Shown in pieces: positions 48,950 through 58,279 of a stretch of 64,000 bases of DNA. The stretch's first letter is position 1, and every line of letters begins with the position of its first letter. The position numbers were made by a program, and so were the translations under genes. Source of the stretch: Duganella sp. SG902 (GTDB lineage Bacteria; Pseudomonadota; Gammaproteobacteria; Burkholderiales; Burkholderiaceae_D); assembly GCF_013376005.1 (NCBI RefSeq), contig NZ_JABMJK010000001.1, positions 62,001 through 126,000 of the forward strand. Direction: 5' to 3'. The notes under the pieces were generated by a model, which was not told where the DNA came from, did no database searches, and saw nothing but the letters and a program-made list of their open reading frames with translations.

Positions 48950-50620
48950 ATGACGAAAAAAATGTCTCTGCGCGCCATCGTACTCGCCGCCGCCAGCCTC
49001 GCCCTCGCCAGCTGCTACGCCGCCACGCCAGCGTCCACCACCGCATCCACCCTGCCCAAGCTGGTCGTCGTGCTGGTGGTGGATGGTCTGCCGAACGAGC
49101 AGGTGCAGCGCTACCGCGACCAGTTCGGCCAGGGCGGCTTGCGCCGCATGCTGGACCAGGGCGCGTCCTTCAGCAACGCGCACCAGGCCCACGGCGTGAC
49201 CGTGACCGCCATCGGCCACAGCGCGGTGCTGACCGGCGCCTATCCTTATGTGCACGGCATCATCGGCAATAACTGGATCGATCCGGTCACCAAAAAGTCG
49301 GTCTACTGCACCGAGGACACCAGCTACACCTACATCGGCGAAGAGACCAAGCCAAGCGACGGCACCTCGCCGGCCAGGCTGAAGGTCAACACGCTGGGCG
49401 ATGAACTGCGCTACGCGACCGGCAGCAAGAGCAAGGTGGTGACGGTATCCGGCAAGGATCGCGGCGCGATTCTGCTGGCCGGTAAAACCGGCACCGCTTA
49501 CATGTACATGGAGAAGACCGGCAACTTCGCCAGCAGCACCTATTACATGAAGCAGCACCCTGAATGGGTCGGCAAATACCTCGCCACCAAGCCGCAGGAC
49601 CGCTACTACGGCAAGAGCTGGTCCTACCTGCTGCCGGAGGCGGCCTACGCCGGCGACGCGCCGGAAGAACTGAACGCGCCCAAGGCCGGCGGCCACAATC
49701 GCCTGCCATACAGCTACTACAGCGAGAGCGGCGAGATCGACGCAGGCTACTACGCCAGCCTGCGCGTCGGCCCCTACCTCGACCAACTGACGCTGGACTT
49801 CGCGCGCGCGGCGGTGGAAGGCGAAAACCTCGGCCGCAATCCGGCCGGTGTGCCGGACCTGTTGGGCGTCAGCCTGTCCGCGCACGACTACGTCAACCAC
49901 GCGTTCGGCCCGGAGAGCAAGCTGTCGCACGACCATCTGCAGCGCGTGGACCGCATGCTGGCGGACTTCTTCAACTATCTGGACAAGCGCGTGGGCATGG
50001 ACAACGTGCTGGTGGTGCTGACCGCCGATCACGGCTTCGCCAACACGCCGGAATTCTCGCAAACGCAGCACTACGACGCGCAGCGCCTCGATGGCGACAA
50101 GCTGATGGCCGCGCTGGACCAGCATCTGGCCGCGAAGTTCGGCGTCGCGAAGCTGGTGCAGGCATGGTCGCTGCCGAACATCCACCTCGACTACGCGCTG
50201 GCCGACCAGAACAAGCTGAAACGCGAGGACGTGGAAACCGCAGCGGCGCAATACCTGCTGGCGCAGAACGGCATTGCCGACGCCTTCACGCGCACCCAGT
50301 TCGAGAGCGGCGCGGTGCAAGGCACGCATATCAACACGCTGATGCGCCGCGCGTGGAACCGCCAGTCGTCGGGCGATCTGATGGTGATCACCAAGCCATT
50401 CTGGTACTTCGGCACCGGCAACAGCGGCACCTCGCACGGTTCGCCGTATGCGTACGACACCAATGTGCCGTTGATGATCATGGGTAAACGCTGGATCAAG
50501 CCTGGCGCCTATGGCCAGTATGCGGAAGTGGTCGACATCGCGCCGACGCTGGCCAACCTGCTGCATCTGCGTCCGCCGGCGGGTTCGGAAGGCCGAGTGC
50601 TGACGGAAACGCTGCGTTAA
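48950..50620 (+). CDS. Alkaline phosphatase-family lipoprotein (PafA-like)
   Basis: The 556-residue protein has a lipoprotein signal ending LALASC and an alkaline-phosphatase superfamily core: LVVVLVVDGLPNEQ (first metal aspartate), the nucleophile region HGVTVTAIGHSAVLTGAYPYVHGI, VSLSAHDYVNHAFGPES and LTADHGF (late metal site). It resembles PafA, a broad periplasmic phosphate monoesterase, and the nucleotide-pyrophosphatase branch. The ATG at 48950 gives the best signal; no canonical Pho box was seen upstream, but a long inverted repeat is. Confidence 0.88.
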   Translation: MTKKMSLRAIVLAAASLALASCYAATPASTTASTLPKLVVVLVVDGLPNEQVQRYRDQFGQGGLRRMLDQGASFSNAHQAHGVTVTAIGHSAVLTGAYPYVHGIIGNNWIDPVTKKSVYCTEDTSYTYIGEETKPSDGTSPARLKVNTLGDELRYATGSKSKVVTVSGKDRGAILLAGKTGTAYMYMEKTGNFASSTYYMKQHPEWVGKYLATKPQDRYYGKSWSYLLPEAAYAGDAPEELNAPKAGGHNRLPYSYYSESGEIDAGYYASLRVGPYLDQLTLDFARAAVEGENLGRNPAGVPDLLGVSLSAHDYVNHAFGPESKLSHDHLQRVDRMLADFFNYLDKRVGMDNVLVVLTADHGFANTPEFSQTQHYDAQRLDGDKLMAALDQHLAAKFGVAKLVQAWSLPNIHLDYALADQNKLKREDVETAAAQYLLAQNGIADAFTRTQFESGAVQGTHINTLMRRAWNRQSSGDLMVITKPFWYFGTGNSGTSHGSPYAYDTNVPLMIMGKRWIKPGAYGQYAEVVDIAPTLANLLHLRPPAGSEGRVLTETLR

Positions 50621-50621
50621 A

Positions 50622-50969
50622 TTAACGGGTCGCCTGTGGCGCCGGTTGCGCGTAGACGATGATGGGTGCGACCGGCGCCGCAGGTGCTGGCGGAGTACGG
50701 TTCAGCAGCAGGGCCGTGGTGATCGAGGTATTGAGCACCACCCCGCCCAGTACCGTGGCCACCACCCATTTGATCAGCCGGGTTTCGAACTTGGCGAAGC
50801 GCGCTTCAAATTCCTCACGCAGTGACTTGAAGCCGCTGTCGGTGCTCTGAGTGAGCGCATCTATCCGGGCACCGAGGATGAGCTCGTGTGCCTTTAATTC
50901 GCCTGTAAACCGCGCGACTGTGGCCTCAAGCTTGGCGTCGACATAGTCTTTGTCAGTGATGGAGTTCAT
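50622..50969 (-). CDS. Coiled-coil protein with a C-terminal transmembrane helix
   Basis: The 115-residue protein is a long helix with heptad character (residues about 8-66: VDAKLEATVARFTGELKAHE and FKSLREEFEARFAKFETRL), then a single transmembrane helix (IKWVVATVLGGVVLNTSITTALLL) and a Pro/Ala-rich tail. The plan resembles small DUF1640-like proteins. Function is unknown. It converges with the phosphatase gene, leaving one base between stops. Confidence 0.65.
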   Translation of the reverse strand: MNSITDKDYVDAKLEATVARFTGELKAHELILGARIDALTQSTDSGFKSLREEFEARFAKFETRLIKWVVATVLGGVVLNTSITTALLLNRTPPAPAAPVAPIIVYAQPAPQATR

Positions 50970-51025
50970 CGCTCCATATTCCGCCTGCTCCCCGCCCCTG
51001 TCAATCCGATGACGTTTGATGCAAA

Positions 51026-51394
51026 TCAGGCCAGGCTGCTCAGATAGCTATTCAGATGATCGAAGTTGAGCGGCTTGGAGAAGTGCTGGGAGAAGCCCGC
51101 CGCGACAGCCTTTTTGGCGGAATCTCGGTCGGCCGAACCGGTCAGCGCGATGATCGGCACAGCCTGCGCGCCGGGCATGCGGCGGATGGCGCGCACGGCG
51201 CCATAGCCGTCCATCCACGGCATGCCGAGGTCCATGATGATGGCCTTGGGCACCGCCTCGCGCACCCAGTCGCAGGCTTCGTAGCCGTTGTGCGCCGCCG
51301 CGGTCTCGTAGCCGTGGCACTGCAACAGCGCCGACAGCGACTCCACCACATCGACATTATCGTCCACCACCAAAACCTGTTTCGCGCTTGCCAT
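51026..51394 (-). CDS. Single-domain response regulator (CheY-like)
   Basis: The 122-residue protein is a complete receiver and nothing else: D11-D12 acidic pair, acceptor D55 in IIMDLGMPWMDG, T in IIALTGSAD and K near 104 in HFSKPLNFD. It has no output domain and no adjacent kinase, so it probably relays phosphate or binds a partner. The start ATG at 51394 gives MASAKQVLVVDDN; an upstream in-frame ATG adds unlikely residues. Confidence 0.88.
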   Translation of the reverse strand: MASAKQVLVVDDNVDVVESLSALLQCHGYETAAAHNGYEACDWVREAVPKAIIMDLGMPWMDGYGAVRAIRRMPGAQAVPIIALTGSADRDSAKKAVAAGFSQHFSKPLNFDHLNSYLSSLA

Positions 51395-51469
51395 GATATG
51401 CCTCACATTGTTGAGATCGTGAAGCCATCGTAGCAATGGATGAGCTAGCCGTATGTTCGCCAGCGCACC

Positions 51470-51943
51470 TTAGCCGCGCACCGCCGCCTCGATCTTGGCG
51501 ACGTCGATCTTGCGCATCTCCATCATGGCGGTGAAGGCGCGCTTGGCCACCTCGCCGCCCTGCTTCATGGCGTCGGTCAGCACGCGCGGGGTGATCTGCC
51601 ACGACAGGCCCCATTTGTCCTTGCACCAGCCGCAGGCGCTCTCGGCGCCGCCGTTGCCGACGATGGCGTTCCAGTAGCGGTCGGTTTCCTCCTGGTCTTC
51701 GGTTGCAATCTGGAAGGAAAAGGCTTCGCTCTGCTTGAAGGCGCTGCCGCCGTTGAGGCCCAGGCAAGGGATGCCCAGCACGGTAAATTCAACGGTCAGG
51801 GCCTGCCCGGCCTTGCCGCCGGGGAAATCGGTCGGCGCGCGGTGCACGGCGCCGACGCTGCTGTCCGGGAAAACGCTGGCGTAGAAATTGGCCGCCGCCT
51901 CCGCGTCATGGTCGTACCACAGGCAGATCGTGTTTTTGCTCAT
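51470..51943 (-). CDS. VOC-family protein (PhnB-like)
   Basis: The 157-residue protein has the PhnB/3-demethylubiquinone-methyltransferase-like fold of the VOC superfamily: ICLWYDHDAEAAANFYASVFPDS at the start, FSFQIATEDQEETDRYWNAIV and CGWCKDKWGLSWQITPRVL in the middle. Members are mostly of unknown function despite the name. AGAGGAGAGGG precedes the ATG. It is a single gene between the receiver gene and the GH3 gene. Confidence 0.87.
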   Translation of the reverse strand: MSKNTICLWYDHDAEAAANFYASVFPDSSVGAVHRAPTDFPGGKAGQALTVEFTVLGIPCLGLNGGSAFKQSEAFSFQIATEDQEETDRYWNAIVGNGGAESACGWCKDKWGLSWQITPRVLTDAMKQGGEVAKRAFTAMMEMRKIDVAKIEAAVRG

Positions 51944-52032
51944 CGTCCCTCTCCTCTGTTCGCCGCCCGGACAGCCGGAATGGCTGCCGGAGCGGCGATT
52001 TTACAGCGAAGAGATCAGGCCTGGCACACCGC

Positions 52033-54411
52033 TTACCCCACCATCAGCTTGACGGACTTGAGATTCGCGCTGTCCGGACCGGCGTGGATGGTGAAGCTGC
52101 CCGGCTCCACCACGCGCTGCATCTCGGTGTTGTAGAACCACAGGTCGGACGGCTTGATATCAAAGCTCAGCGTGCGCTTCTCGCCCGGCTGCAGGGTGAC
52201 GCGCTTGAACGCCTTCAGTTCCAGCACCGGACGGGTGACCGAGCTGACGTCGTCGCGGATATAGATCTGCACCACCTCGTCGCCCGCGCGCTTGCCGGTG
52301 TTGGTCACGTCCACCTCCACCTTGGTCGATTCGCCCACCGCGATGCTGGCCTTCGCCAAGCGCGGCGCCGAGATCGCGAAGGTGGTGTAGCTCAAGCCAA
52401 AGCCGAACGGATACAGCGGCTTGGTCGAGCCGTCGATGTAGCCGCGCCGTGCCGAGGGCTTGTGGTTGTAGAAGATCGGCAGCTGGCCAACGCCGCGCGC
52501 GATCGACACCGGCAGTTTGCCGCCCGGGTTGGCGCGGCCGAACAGCAGGTCGGCGGCCGCGTTGCCGGTCTCCTGGCCCATGTACCAGCCTTCGATAATC
52601 GCATCGGCCTTTTCCGCCAGCAGGTTGATCGACAGCGGACGGCCGTTCAGCAGGAACACCACGGTCGGTTTGCCCAGCGCGAAGATCGCACGCGCCAAAT
52701 CGTTCTGCTGGCCCATCAGGTCCAGCGACTCGCGGTCGCCCAGGTGGGTGTCCGCCCAGGCTTCGCGACTGGTCTGCTCGTTGTCGCCCAGGACCATGAT
52801 GATGGTGTCGGCCGATTTGGCCGCTTCCACCGCGTCAGCAATCAACTTGGCATTGACCGCCGGGTCGGTGAACTTGATTTCATCCTGGCCCCAGATACGG
52901 CTTTCGGTGATGCGCACACCTTCCGAATACGCCAGCGTGAAGCCCTGTGCCTTGGCTTCCGCCTGCAGGCCTTCGTAGATGGATACCACGTGGCGCGGAA
53001 TGTCCGAATACCCGCCGATCGGCGTGTCCTTGGCGTGGGTGCCGAGCAGCAGCACCTTGCCGACCTTCTTGCCGTCCAGCGGCAGCAGGCCCTTGTCGTT
53101 CTTCAGCAGCACCGGGGTGCGGGTCGCGGCCAGACGTGCCAGGGCGACGGCGTCCTTGGTGGCGGTGAGGCCGTCGGCGGCCTTGGCGTCCACATAAGGA
53201 TTCTCGAACAGGCCCGCTTCAAACTTCATGGTCAGCACGCGACGCACCACGGCATCAATTTCGCTTTCGGTGATGCGTCCCTCCTTCACCAGATTGCCCA
53301 GTTCCTTGAAGCCCTTGCCGTCCGGCGTCTCGATATCGACACCTGCCTTGAAGGCGCGATAGCCTGCCTCCTTGTCCGAATCCACCAGCTTGTGGCGCGT
53401 CACCAGTTCAGCCACGGCCATATAGTCCGACACGGTCAGCCCCTTGAAGCCCCACTCCTCGCGCAGCACCTTGTGCAGCAGCCAGTGGTTGGCGTGCGAC
53501 GGCACGCCACCGATCTCGTTATACGACGGCATCACGGCGCCGACATTGGACTCCTTGATCGCGCGCTCGAACGGCGGGAAGAACTCCTCGCGCAAAGTGC
53601 GCTCGGTGACTTCGGCCGGCCCTGTGTTGGTGCCGTTTTCGGGCTGGCCGTGGCCCGTCATGTGCTTCAGCGTGACGAACACCTTGTCCTTGGCCAGCTT
53701 GCGGTCGGTGCCGGCGAAGCCGAGAATCGCCGCCTTGCCCATTTCGCCGCAAACGTAGGGGTCTTCACCAAAAGTCTCCTCGATGCGTCCCCAGCGCGGT
53801 TCGCGCGCAACGTCCACCACCGGCGCCAACGCCAGATGGGAACCCGCGGCGCGCATCTCGCGCGCCGCCACGCTAAAGATTTTAGTGGTCAGATCGGTAT
53901 CGAAGGAGGAGGCGATGCCGATCGCCTGAGGGAAGCTGGTCGCATGGCGGGCGACGTAGCCGTGCAGCGCCTCTTCATGCATGAACATCGGGATGCCGAG
54001 GCGGGTCTGTTCCATCGCCCATTTCTGAGCCGCGTTGACATAGGTGGCCGTCTCCAGCGGGGTGCGGTTGAGCACCTGGCCGTCATCGCCGGCGGCGCCG
54101 GCGCCCTGCCCCAGACGGCGGTCCGATGGACGCGCCAGCATGCCCATACCGTGCGGGAATTCCTTCTGCGCCTTGGCGGCGACGAACTCGCCCTTGTCAT
54201 CCTGAATTTTGACCTTGGTCAGCCAGGTGCAATGCAGCTGCATGATCTTCTCTTCCAGCGTCATGCGGCCGAGCAGATCGTCGACGCGCTTTTCTACCGG
54301 CAGCGCGGCGTCCTTGTACGGCGCCTTGGCTGGCGCGGCGATCGCCGGCAGCACGGTGAGGCCGGCCAGGCCGGTCATGGAGGTCAGGAACTGCCTGCGA
54401 TTGTTGGTCAT
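52033..54411 (-). CDS. Exported GH3 glycosidase (beta-glucosidase/beta-xylosidase, BglX-like)
   Basis: The 792-residue enzyme begins with a Tat-type signal (NNRRQFLTSMTGLAGLTVLPA). It has the GH3 barrel with KHMTGHGQPENG and GLTVSDYMAV, where D329 is the expected nucleophile, a second alpha/beta domain (about 400-620) and a fibronectin-III-like end (about 690-785). It releases terminal sugars from oligosaccharides in the periplasm. Its position 27 bases after the xylose permease gene suggests a beta-xylosidase feeding that importer, but beta-glucosidase is equally possible from sequence. Confidence 0.9.
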   Translation of the reverse strand: MTNNRRQFLTSMTGLAGLTVLPAIAAPAKAPYKDAALPVEKRVDDLLGRMTLEEKIMQLHCTWLTKVKIQDDKGEFVAAKAQKEFPHGMGMLARPSDRRLGQGAGAAGDDGQVLNRTPLETATYVNAAQKWAMEQTRLGIPMFMHEEALHGYVARHATSFPQAIGIASSFDTDLTTKIFSVAAREMRAAGSHLALAPVVDVAREPRWGRIEETFGEDPYVCGEMGKAAILGFAGTDRKLAKDKVFVTLKHMTGHGQPENGTNTGPAEVTERTLREEFFPPFERAIKESNVGAVMPSYNEIGGVPSHANHWLLHKVLREEWGFKGLTVSDYMAVAELVTRHKLVDSDKEAGYRAFKAGVDIETPDGKGFKELGNLVKEGRITESEIDAVVRRVLTMKFEAGLFENPYVDAKAADGLTATKDAVALARLAATRTPVLLKNDKGLLPLDGKKVGKVLLLGTHAKDTPIGGYSDIPRHVVSIYEGLQAEAKAQGFTLAYSEGVRITESRIWGQDEIKFTDPAVNAKLIADAVEAAKSADTIIMVLGDNEQTSREAWADTHLGDRESLDLMGQQNDLARAIFALGKPTVVFLLNGRPLSINLLAEKADAIIEGWYMGQETGNAAADLLFGRANPGGKLPVSIARGVGQLPIFYNHKPSARRGYIDGSTKPLYPFGFGLSYTTFAISAPRLAKASIAVGESTKVEVDVTNTGKRAGDEVVQIYIRDDVSSVTRPVLELKAFKRVTLQPGEKRTLSFDIKPSDLWFYNTEMQRVVEPGSFTIHAGPDSANLKSVKLMVG

Positions 54412-54438
54412 GCATTGTCTCCTTGTAGGATTATTCTC

Positions 54439-55578
54439 TTATCGTTTGCCTGCGCGGGTGCTGACGTCCACCCATACCGCCAGCGTCAGGATGGCGCCCT
54501 TGACGATCATCTGCCAGTAAGTGTCCACGTCCAGCATCGACATGCCGTTGTCCAGCGAGGCCATCACCAGCGCGCCGATCAGCGCGCCGTGCACGGTGCC
54601 CGACCCGCCGCGCATCGAGGTGCCGCCGATGAAGCAGGCCGCGATCGCATCCAGCTCGCCGGAGGTACCGGCCGATGGCGAACCGGCCGCCAGGCGCGCC
54701 GTGTTCACCAGCCCGGCCAGTGCGCACATCAGGCCCATGATCCCGAAGATCCACAGCTTGATCGATTTGACGTTGATGCCCGACAGGCGGGTCGCCTCCA
54801 TGTTGGAACCGACCGAGTACACACGGCGGCCGAACACGGTTTGCGTGGTGACGTAGCTGAAGATGCCCAGCAGCGCCAGGAGCAGCAGTACCGGCAGCGG
54901 AATGCCCTCGTACGAATTGAAGGTGATGACGAAGGCCGCCAGCACCACGCCCAGCATCGCCAGCTTGGCGGCATCACGCCACATCGGCGCCACCTCCAGC
55001 GCGTGCGCGGCGCGGCTGCGGCGCTGCGCGATGATCAGGTACACGGCCACCACGAACAGCAGGAAGCCCAACGCAATGCCCAGCGTCGGCGACAGGTAGG
55101 CCTGGCCGATGTAGACCATGTCGTCCGATACCGGCGCGATGGTGGTGCCGCCGGTCACGCCCAGCACGATGCCGCGATACGCCAGCATGCCGCCCAAACC
55201 GACGATGAACGATGGGATGCCCAGATAGGCGGTCAGGTAGCCGTTGAACAGGCCAATCACCAGGCCCACCACCAGCACCACGATCAGCGTGAGCGGCAGC
55301 GGCAGATGGTGCGTCACATCCAGCACCGCCGCCACGCCGCCCAACAGGCCAAGCAAGGAGCCGACCGACAGGTCGATCTCGCCGGCGATGATCACCAGCG
55401 ACATGCCGCAGGCGACAATGCCGGTGATCGCCATCTGGCGCATCAGGTTGGATAGGTTGCGCGGCGTGACGAAGCCACCCTCGGTGTGATAGCTGAAGAA
55501 AGCCCAGATCAACGCGACCGCGATCAGCAGGGCCAGCATCTTGTACTGCGTGAACAGCTGTTTTAAATTGAATTTCAT
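54439..55578 (-). CDS. xylH: Pentose ABC transporter permease (XylH-like)
   Basis: The 379-residue inner-membrane protein has about ten helices and the sugar-permease features GEIDLSVGSLLGLLGG and SGELDAIAACFIGGTSMRGG of the RbsC/XylH group. It would carry D-xylose or a related pentose through the membrane with the ATPase and binding protein encoded upstream. It is 14 bases after the ATPase gene and 27 before the GH3 gene. Confidence 0.9.
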   Translation of the reverse strand: MKFNLKQLFTQYKMLALLIAVALIWAFFSYHTEGGFVTPRNLSNLMRQMAITGIVACGMSLVIIAGEIDLSVGSLLGLLGGVAAVLDVTHHLPLPLTLIVVLVVGLVIGLFNGYLTAYLGIPSFIVGLGGMLAYRGIVLGVTGGTTIAPVSDDMVYIGQAYLSPTLGIALGFLLFVVAVYLIIAQRRSRAAHALEVAPMWRDAAKLAMLGVVLAAFVITFNSYEGIPLPVLLLLALLGIFSYVTTQTVFGRRVYSVGSNMEATRLSGINVKSIKLWIFGIMGLMCALAGLVNTARLAAGSPSAGTSGELDAIAACFIGGTSMRGGSGTVHGALIGALVMASLDNGMSMLDVDTYWQMIVKGAILTLAVWVDVSTRAGKR

Positions 55579-55592
55579 TGTTCGTCCTAATT

Positions 55593-57119
55593 TCAGTGCG
55601 CCTGGTCCAGCGCAGCCGCCAGTACCGTTTCCTGGCTCAGATTGTCGTTGACGAAATCGCCGCGCAGCTTGCCCTCGCCGATCACCAGCACGCGGTCGGA
55701 AATGCCCAGCACCTCGGCCAGTTCCGACGACACCATGATGATCGACATGCCCTCCTTGGCGAGGTTGAAGATCAGCTGATAAATCTCGAACTTGGCGCCG
55801 ACGTCGACGCCGCGCGTCGGTTCGTCGAGGATCAGGATCTTCGGCTTGGTCAGCAGCATCTTGGACAGCACGGCCTTCTGCTGGTTGCCGCCCGAGAGGC
55901 CGGTAATCGGCAGGAAGGGGCTGGAGGTTTTCAGCTTGACGCTCTTGATCTCCTGGCGGATGGTCGCCAGTTCGGCTTCCTGGTCAATACGGGTGGCGCG
56001 CGCGAAGTCCTTCAGCACCGTCAGCGTCATGTTGTGGCCAACGCCGAGGTCCGGCACGATGCCGTGATGCTTGCGGTCCTCCGGCACCATGGCCAGGCCG
56101 TTGCGGATCGCCTTCACCGGCGTGCTGGTATCGAGCTTGACGCCATTGAGATAGACCTCGGCCTCGCTCGGCCCCGGATAGGCGCCAAAGATGGCCGACA
56201 CCAGCTCCGTGCGCCCCGCTCCCACCAGGCCGGCGATGCCCAGCACCTCGCCCTTGCGCAGCTGGAAGGAGATATTGTCCACGCGCTTGCGTTCAGGGTT
56301 GTCGGCGTCGTAGCAGGTGACGTTGCGGGCTTCGAAAATCACCTCGCCCGGCGTGTGCTCGCGTTGCGGATACAGCTGCGTCATCTCGCGCCCCACCATC
56401 TGCGCGATGATGCGGTCGATATTCATCTCCGACATCGGCGTGGTGGCGATATGCTGGCCGTCGCGGATGGTGACGATGGTGTCGCAGATCTCCGCCACCT
56501 CATCCAGCTTGTGCGAGATGTAGACGCAGGTGACGCCCTTGGCTTTGAGCGAATGGATAATATTCAGCAGCACCTTGATCTCGGCCGCCGTCAGCGAGGA
56601 CGAGGGCTCGTCGAGAATCAGCAGACGCGCGTTCTTGTTGAGCGCCTTGGCGATCTCGATCAGCTGCTGGTGGCCGCCGCCGTACTGTTTCACTGGCAGC
56701 ACCACGTTCACATCGTTGATGTTCAGCTCTTTCAGCAGTTCCTCGGCGCGGCGGTTCATGGCGGCATAGTCCATGCGTCCGCCCGGCAGCGTGATCTCGT
56801 TGCCGAGGAAGATATTCTCCGCCACCGACAATTCAGGCACCAGCATCAGCTCCTGGTGGATGATGACGATGCCGGCCGCCTCGGTCTCGCGGATCGACTG
56901 CGCCTGCAAAGGCTTGCCGTCCCAGATAATCTCGCCGTCCCAGGTGCCGTGCGGGTACACGGCGGACAGCACTTTCATTAACGTCGACTTGCCGGCGCCG
57001 TTCTCGCCGCACAAGCCGGCGCATTCGCCGGCTTTGAGCTTGATGTCGATGCCGTTCAGGGCGCGCACACCGCCAAATTCCTTGACGATGTTGCGCATTT
57101 CCAGAAGATATTCGGCCAT
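55593..57119 (-). CDS. xylG: Pentose ABC transporter ATPase, double-domain (XylG-like)
   Basis: The 508-residue protein has two ABC domains. The first has Walker [10 protein letters not shown] (residues 38-46) and the modified signature [15 protein letters not shown]; the second has signature [15 protein letters not shown] and [18 protein letters not shown]. Double-domain ATPases of this kind power CUT2 sugar importers. It lies between the binding-protein and permease genes with gaps of 9 and 14 bases. Confidence 0.92.
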   Translation of the reverse strand: MAEYLLEMRNIVKEFGGVRALNGIDIKLKAGECAGLCGENGAGKSTLMKVLSAVYPHGTWDGEIIWDGKPLQAQSIRETEAAGIVIIHQELMLVPELSVAENIFLGNEITLPGGRMDYAAMNRRAEELLKELNINDVNVVLPVKQYGGGHQQLIEIAKALNKNARLLILDEPSSSLTAAEIKVLLNIIHSLKAKGVTCVYISHKLDEVAEICDTIVTIRDGQHIATTPMSEMNIDRIIAQMVGREMTQLYPQREHTPGEVIFEARNVTCYDADNPERKRVDNISFQLRKGEVLGIAGLVGAGRTELVSAIFGAYPGPSEAEVYLNGVKLDTSTPVKAIRNGLAMVPEDRKHHGIVPDLGVGHNMTLTVLKDFARATRIDQEAELATIRQEIKSVKLKTSSPFLPITGLSGGNQQKAVLSKMLLTKPKILILDEPTRGVDVGAKFEIYQLIFNLAKEGMSIIMVSSELAEVLGISDRVLVIGEGKLRGDFVNDNLSQETVLAAALDQAH

Positions 57120-57128
57120 GCTGATTCC

Positions 57129-58133
57129 TTAATTGGCGGTCAGCTGGGCCTTGGTGTAGAAACCGTCGTCAGACAGCACGTTCACGTTGGCCTTGGTCAG
57201 CGCGATTGGCGCCAGCAGCAGCGTGTTCACGTTCTTCATGCCGTTGTTGTAATTGGCGTTGAAGGCGGGCGTCTCGTTGCGCACCAGCTTGACCGACAGG
57301 CGTGCGGCTTCGGTGGCGATCACCTTCAGCGGCTTGTAGACGGTCATGGCCTGGGTGCCGGCGATCACGCGCTTGACGGCGGCGAGGTCGGCGTCCTGGC
57401 CGGAGACCGGCACCTTGCCGGCCAGCTTCTGCGCGGCCAGCGCCTGGATCGCGCCGCCGGCGGTGGCGTCGTTCGATGCGACCACAGCGTCGATCTTGTT
57501 GCCGTTGGCGGTCAGCGCGTTTTCCACGATGGACAGCGCTTCCGACGCGCTCCAGTCCTTGGTCCATTGCTTGCCGACCACCTTGATGTCGCCCTTGTCG
57601 ATCAGCGGTTGCAGCACTTTCAGCTGGCCCTCGCGCAGCACCTTGGCGTTGTTGTCGGTCGGCGCGCCACCCAGAAGGTAGTAGTTACCTTTCGGCTTGA
57701 GGGCGACCAGGCTGCTGGCTTGCAGTTCGCCGACCTTGGCGTTGTCGAAGGAGATGTAGGCGTCGATATCGGCGTTGAGGATCAGGCGGTCGTAGGACAC
57801 CACCTTGATCTTGGCCTTCTTCGCTTCGCGCACGGCGTTGTTCAGCACCGTGGCGTTGTAGGGAACGATGACCAGCACGTCCACGCCGCGCGAGATCAGG
57901 TTCTCGATCTGGGCGATCTGGCGCTGCTCGCTGGCGTCGGCCGACTGCACGTAGACCTTGGCGCCCAGCTTCTCGGCTTCGGCCGTGAAGTAATCACGGT
58001 CGCGCGCCCAGCGTTCCAGGCGCAGGTCGTCGATCGAGAAACCGATCTTCGGGTTCTTGGCGTCGGCCATGGCGCTGCCGGCGCCGAGTGCCATCATGGC
58101 GCCGAGTACGGCGCTAACTACAATCTTCTTCAT
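57129..58133 (-). CDS. xylF: D-xylose-type periplasmic binding protein (XylF-like)
   Basis: The 334-residue protein has a signal peptide (cleavage near AMA-DA) and a type 1 periplasmic-binding fold with KIGFSIDDLRLERWARDRDYF and VVASNDATAGGAIQAL, features of XylF. It captures D-xylose for the XylGH pair. Its start is preceded by AAAAGGAGA. A palindromic repeat element separates it from the upstream dehydratase gene, so it may have its own promoter. Confidence 0.92.
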   Translation of the reverse strand: MKKIVVSAVLGAMMALGAGSAMADAKNPKIGFSIDDLRLERWARDRDYFTAEAEKLGAKVYVQSADASEQRQIAQIENLISRGVDVLVIVPYNATVLNNAVREAKKAKIKVVSYDRLILNADIDAYISFDNAKVGELQASSLVALKPKGNYYLLGGAPTDNNAKVLREGQLKVLQPLIDKGDIKVVGKQWTKDWSASEALSIVENALTANGNKIDAVVASNDATAGGAIQALAAQKLAGKVPVSGQDADLAAVKRVIAGTQAMTVYKPLKVIATEAARLSVKLVRNETPAFNANYNNGMKNVNTLLLAPIALTKANVNVLSDDGFYTKAQLTAN

Positions 58134-58163
58134 TTAATCGTCTCCTTTTAGTTGTTCTTGCCA

Positions 58164-58270
58164 CCGTCGTCCCGGCGCACGCCGGGACCCATGCTGACTG
58201 TGCTTCGCATTCAGCTTTCTATGGATTCCGGCCTGCGCCGGAAGTCATTTCGCCCAGTGGGCGGAATGAC
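58164..58270. repeat. REP-type palindromic repeat element
   Basis: Three inverted repeats stand in a row: CCCGGCG/CGCCGGG (58171-58187), TTCCGGC/GCCGGAA (about 58226-58243) and TCATTTCGCCCA/TGGGCGGAATGA (about 58245-58269). The CCGG-rich hairpins joined by a TATGGATTCCGGCCTGCG core match the general form of dispersed extragenic repeats in proteobacteria. It fills most of the 146-base gap between the dehydratase and binding-protein genes. Confidence 0.7.
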
Positions 58271-58279
58271 CCGGTGGTA

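Noticed and set aside
52084..55455. A 1123-codon plus-strand frame opposite the GH3 and permease genes
   Set aside because: It runs across the boundary of two well-supported minus-strand genes and has shadow-type composition.
58164..58270. CRISPR array
   Set aside because: The palindromes differ from each other and there are no uniform direct repeats or spacers.
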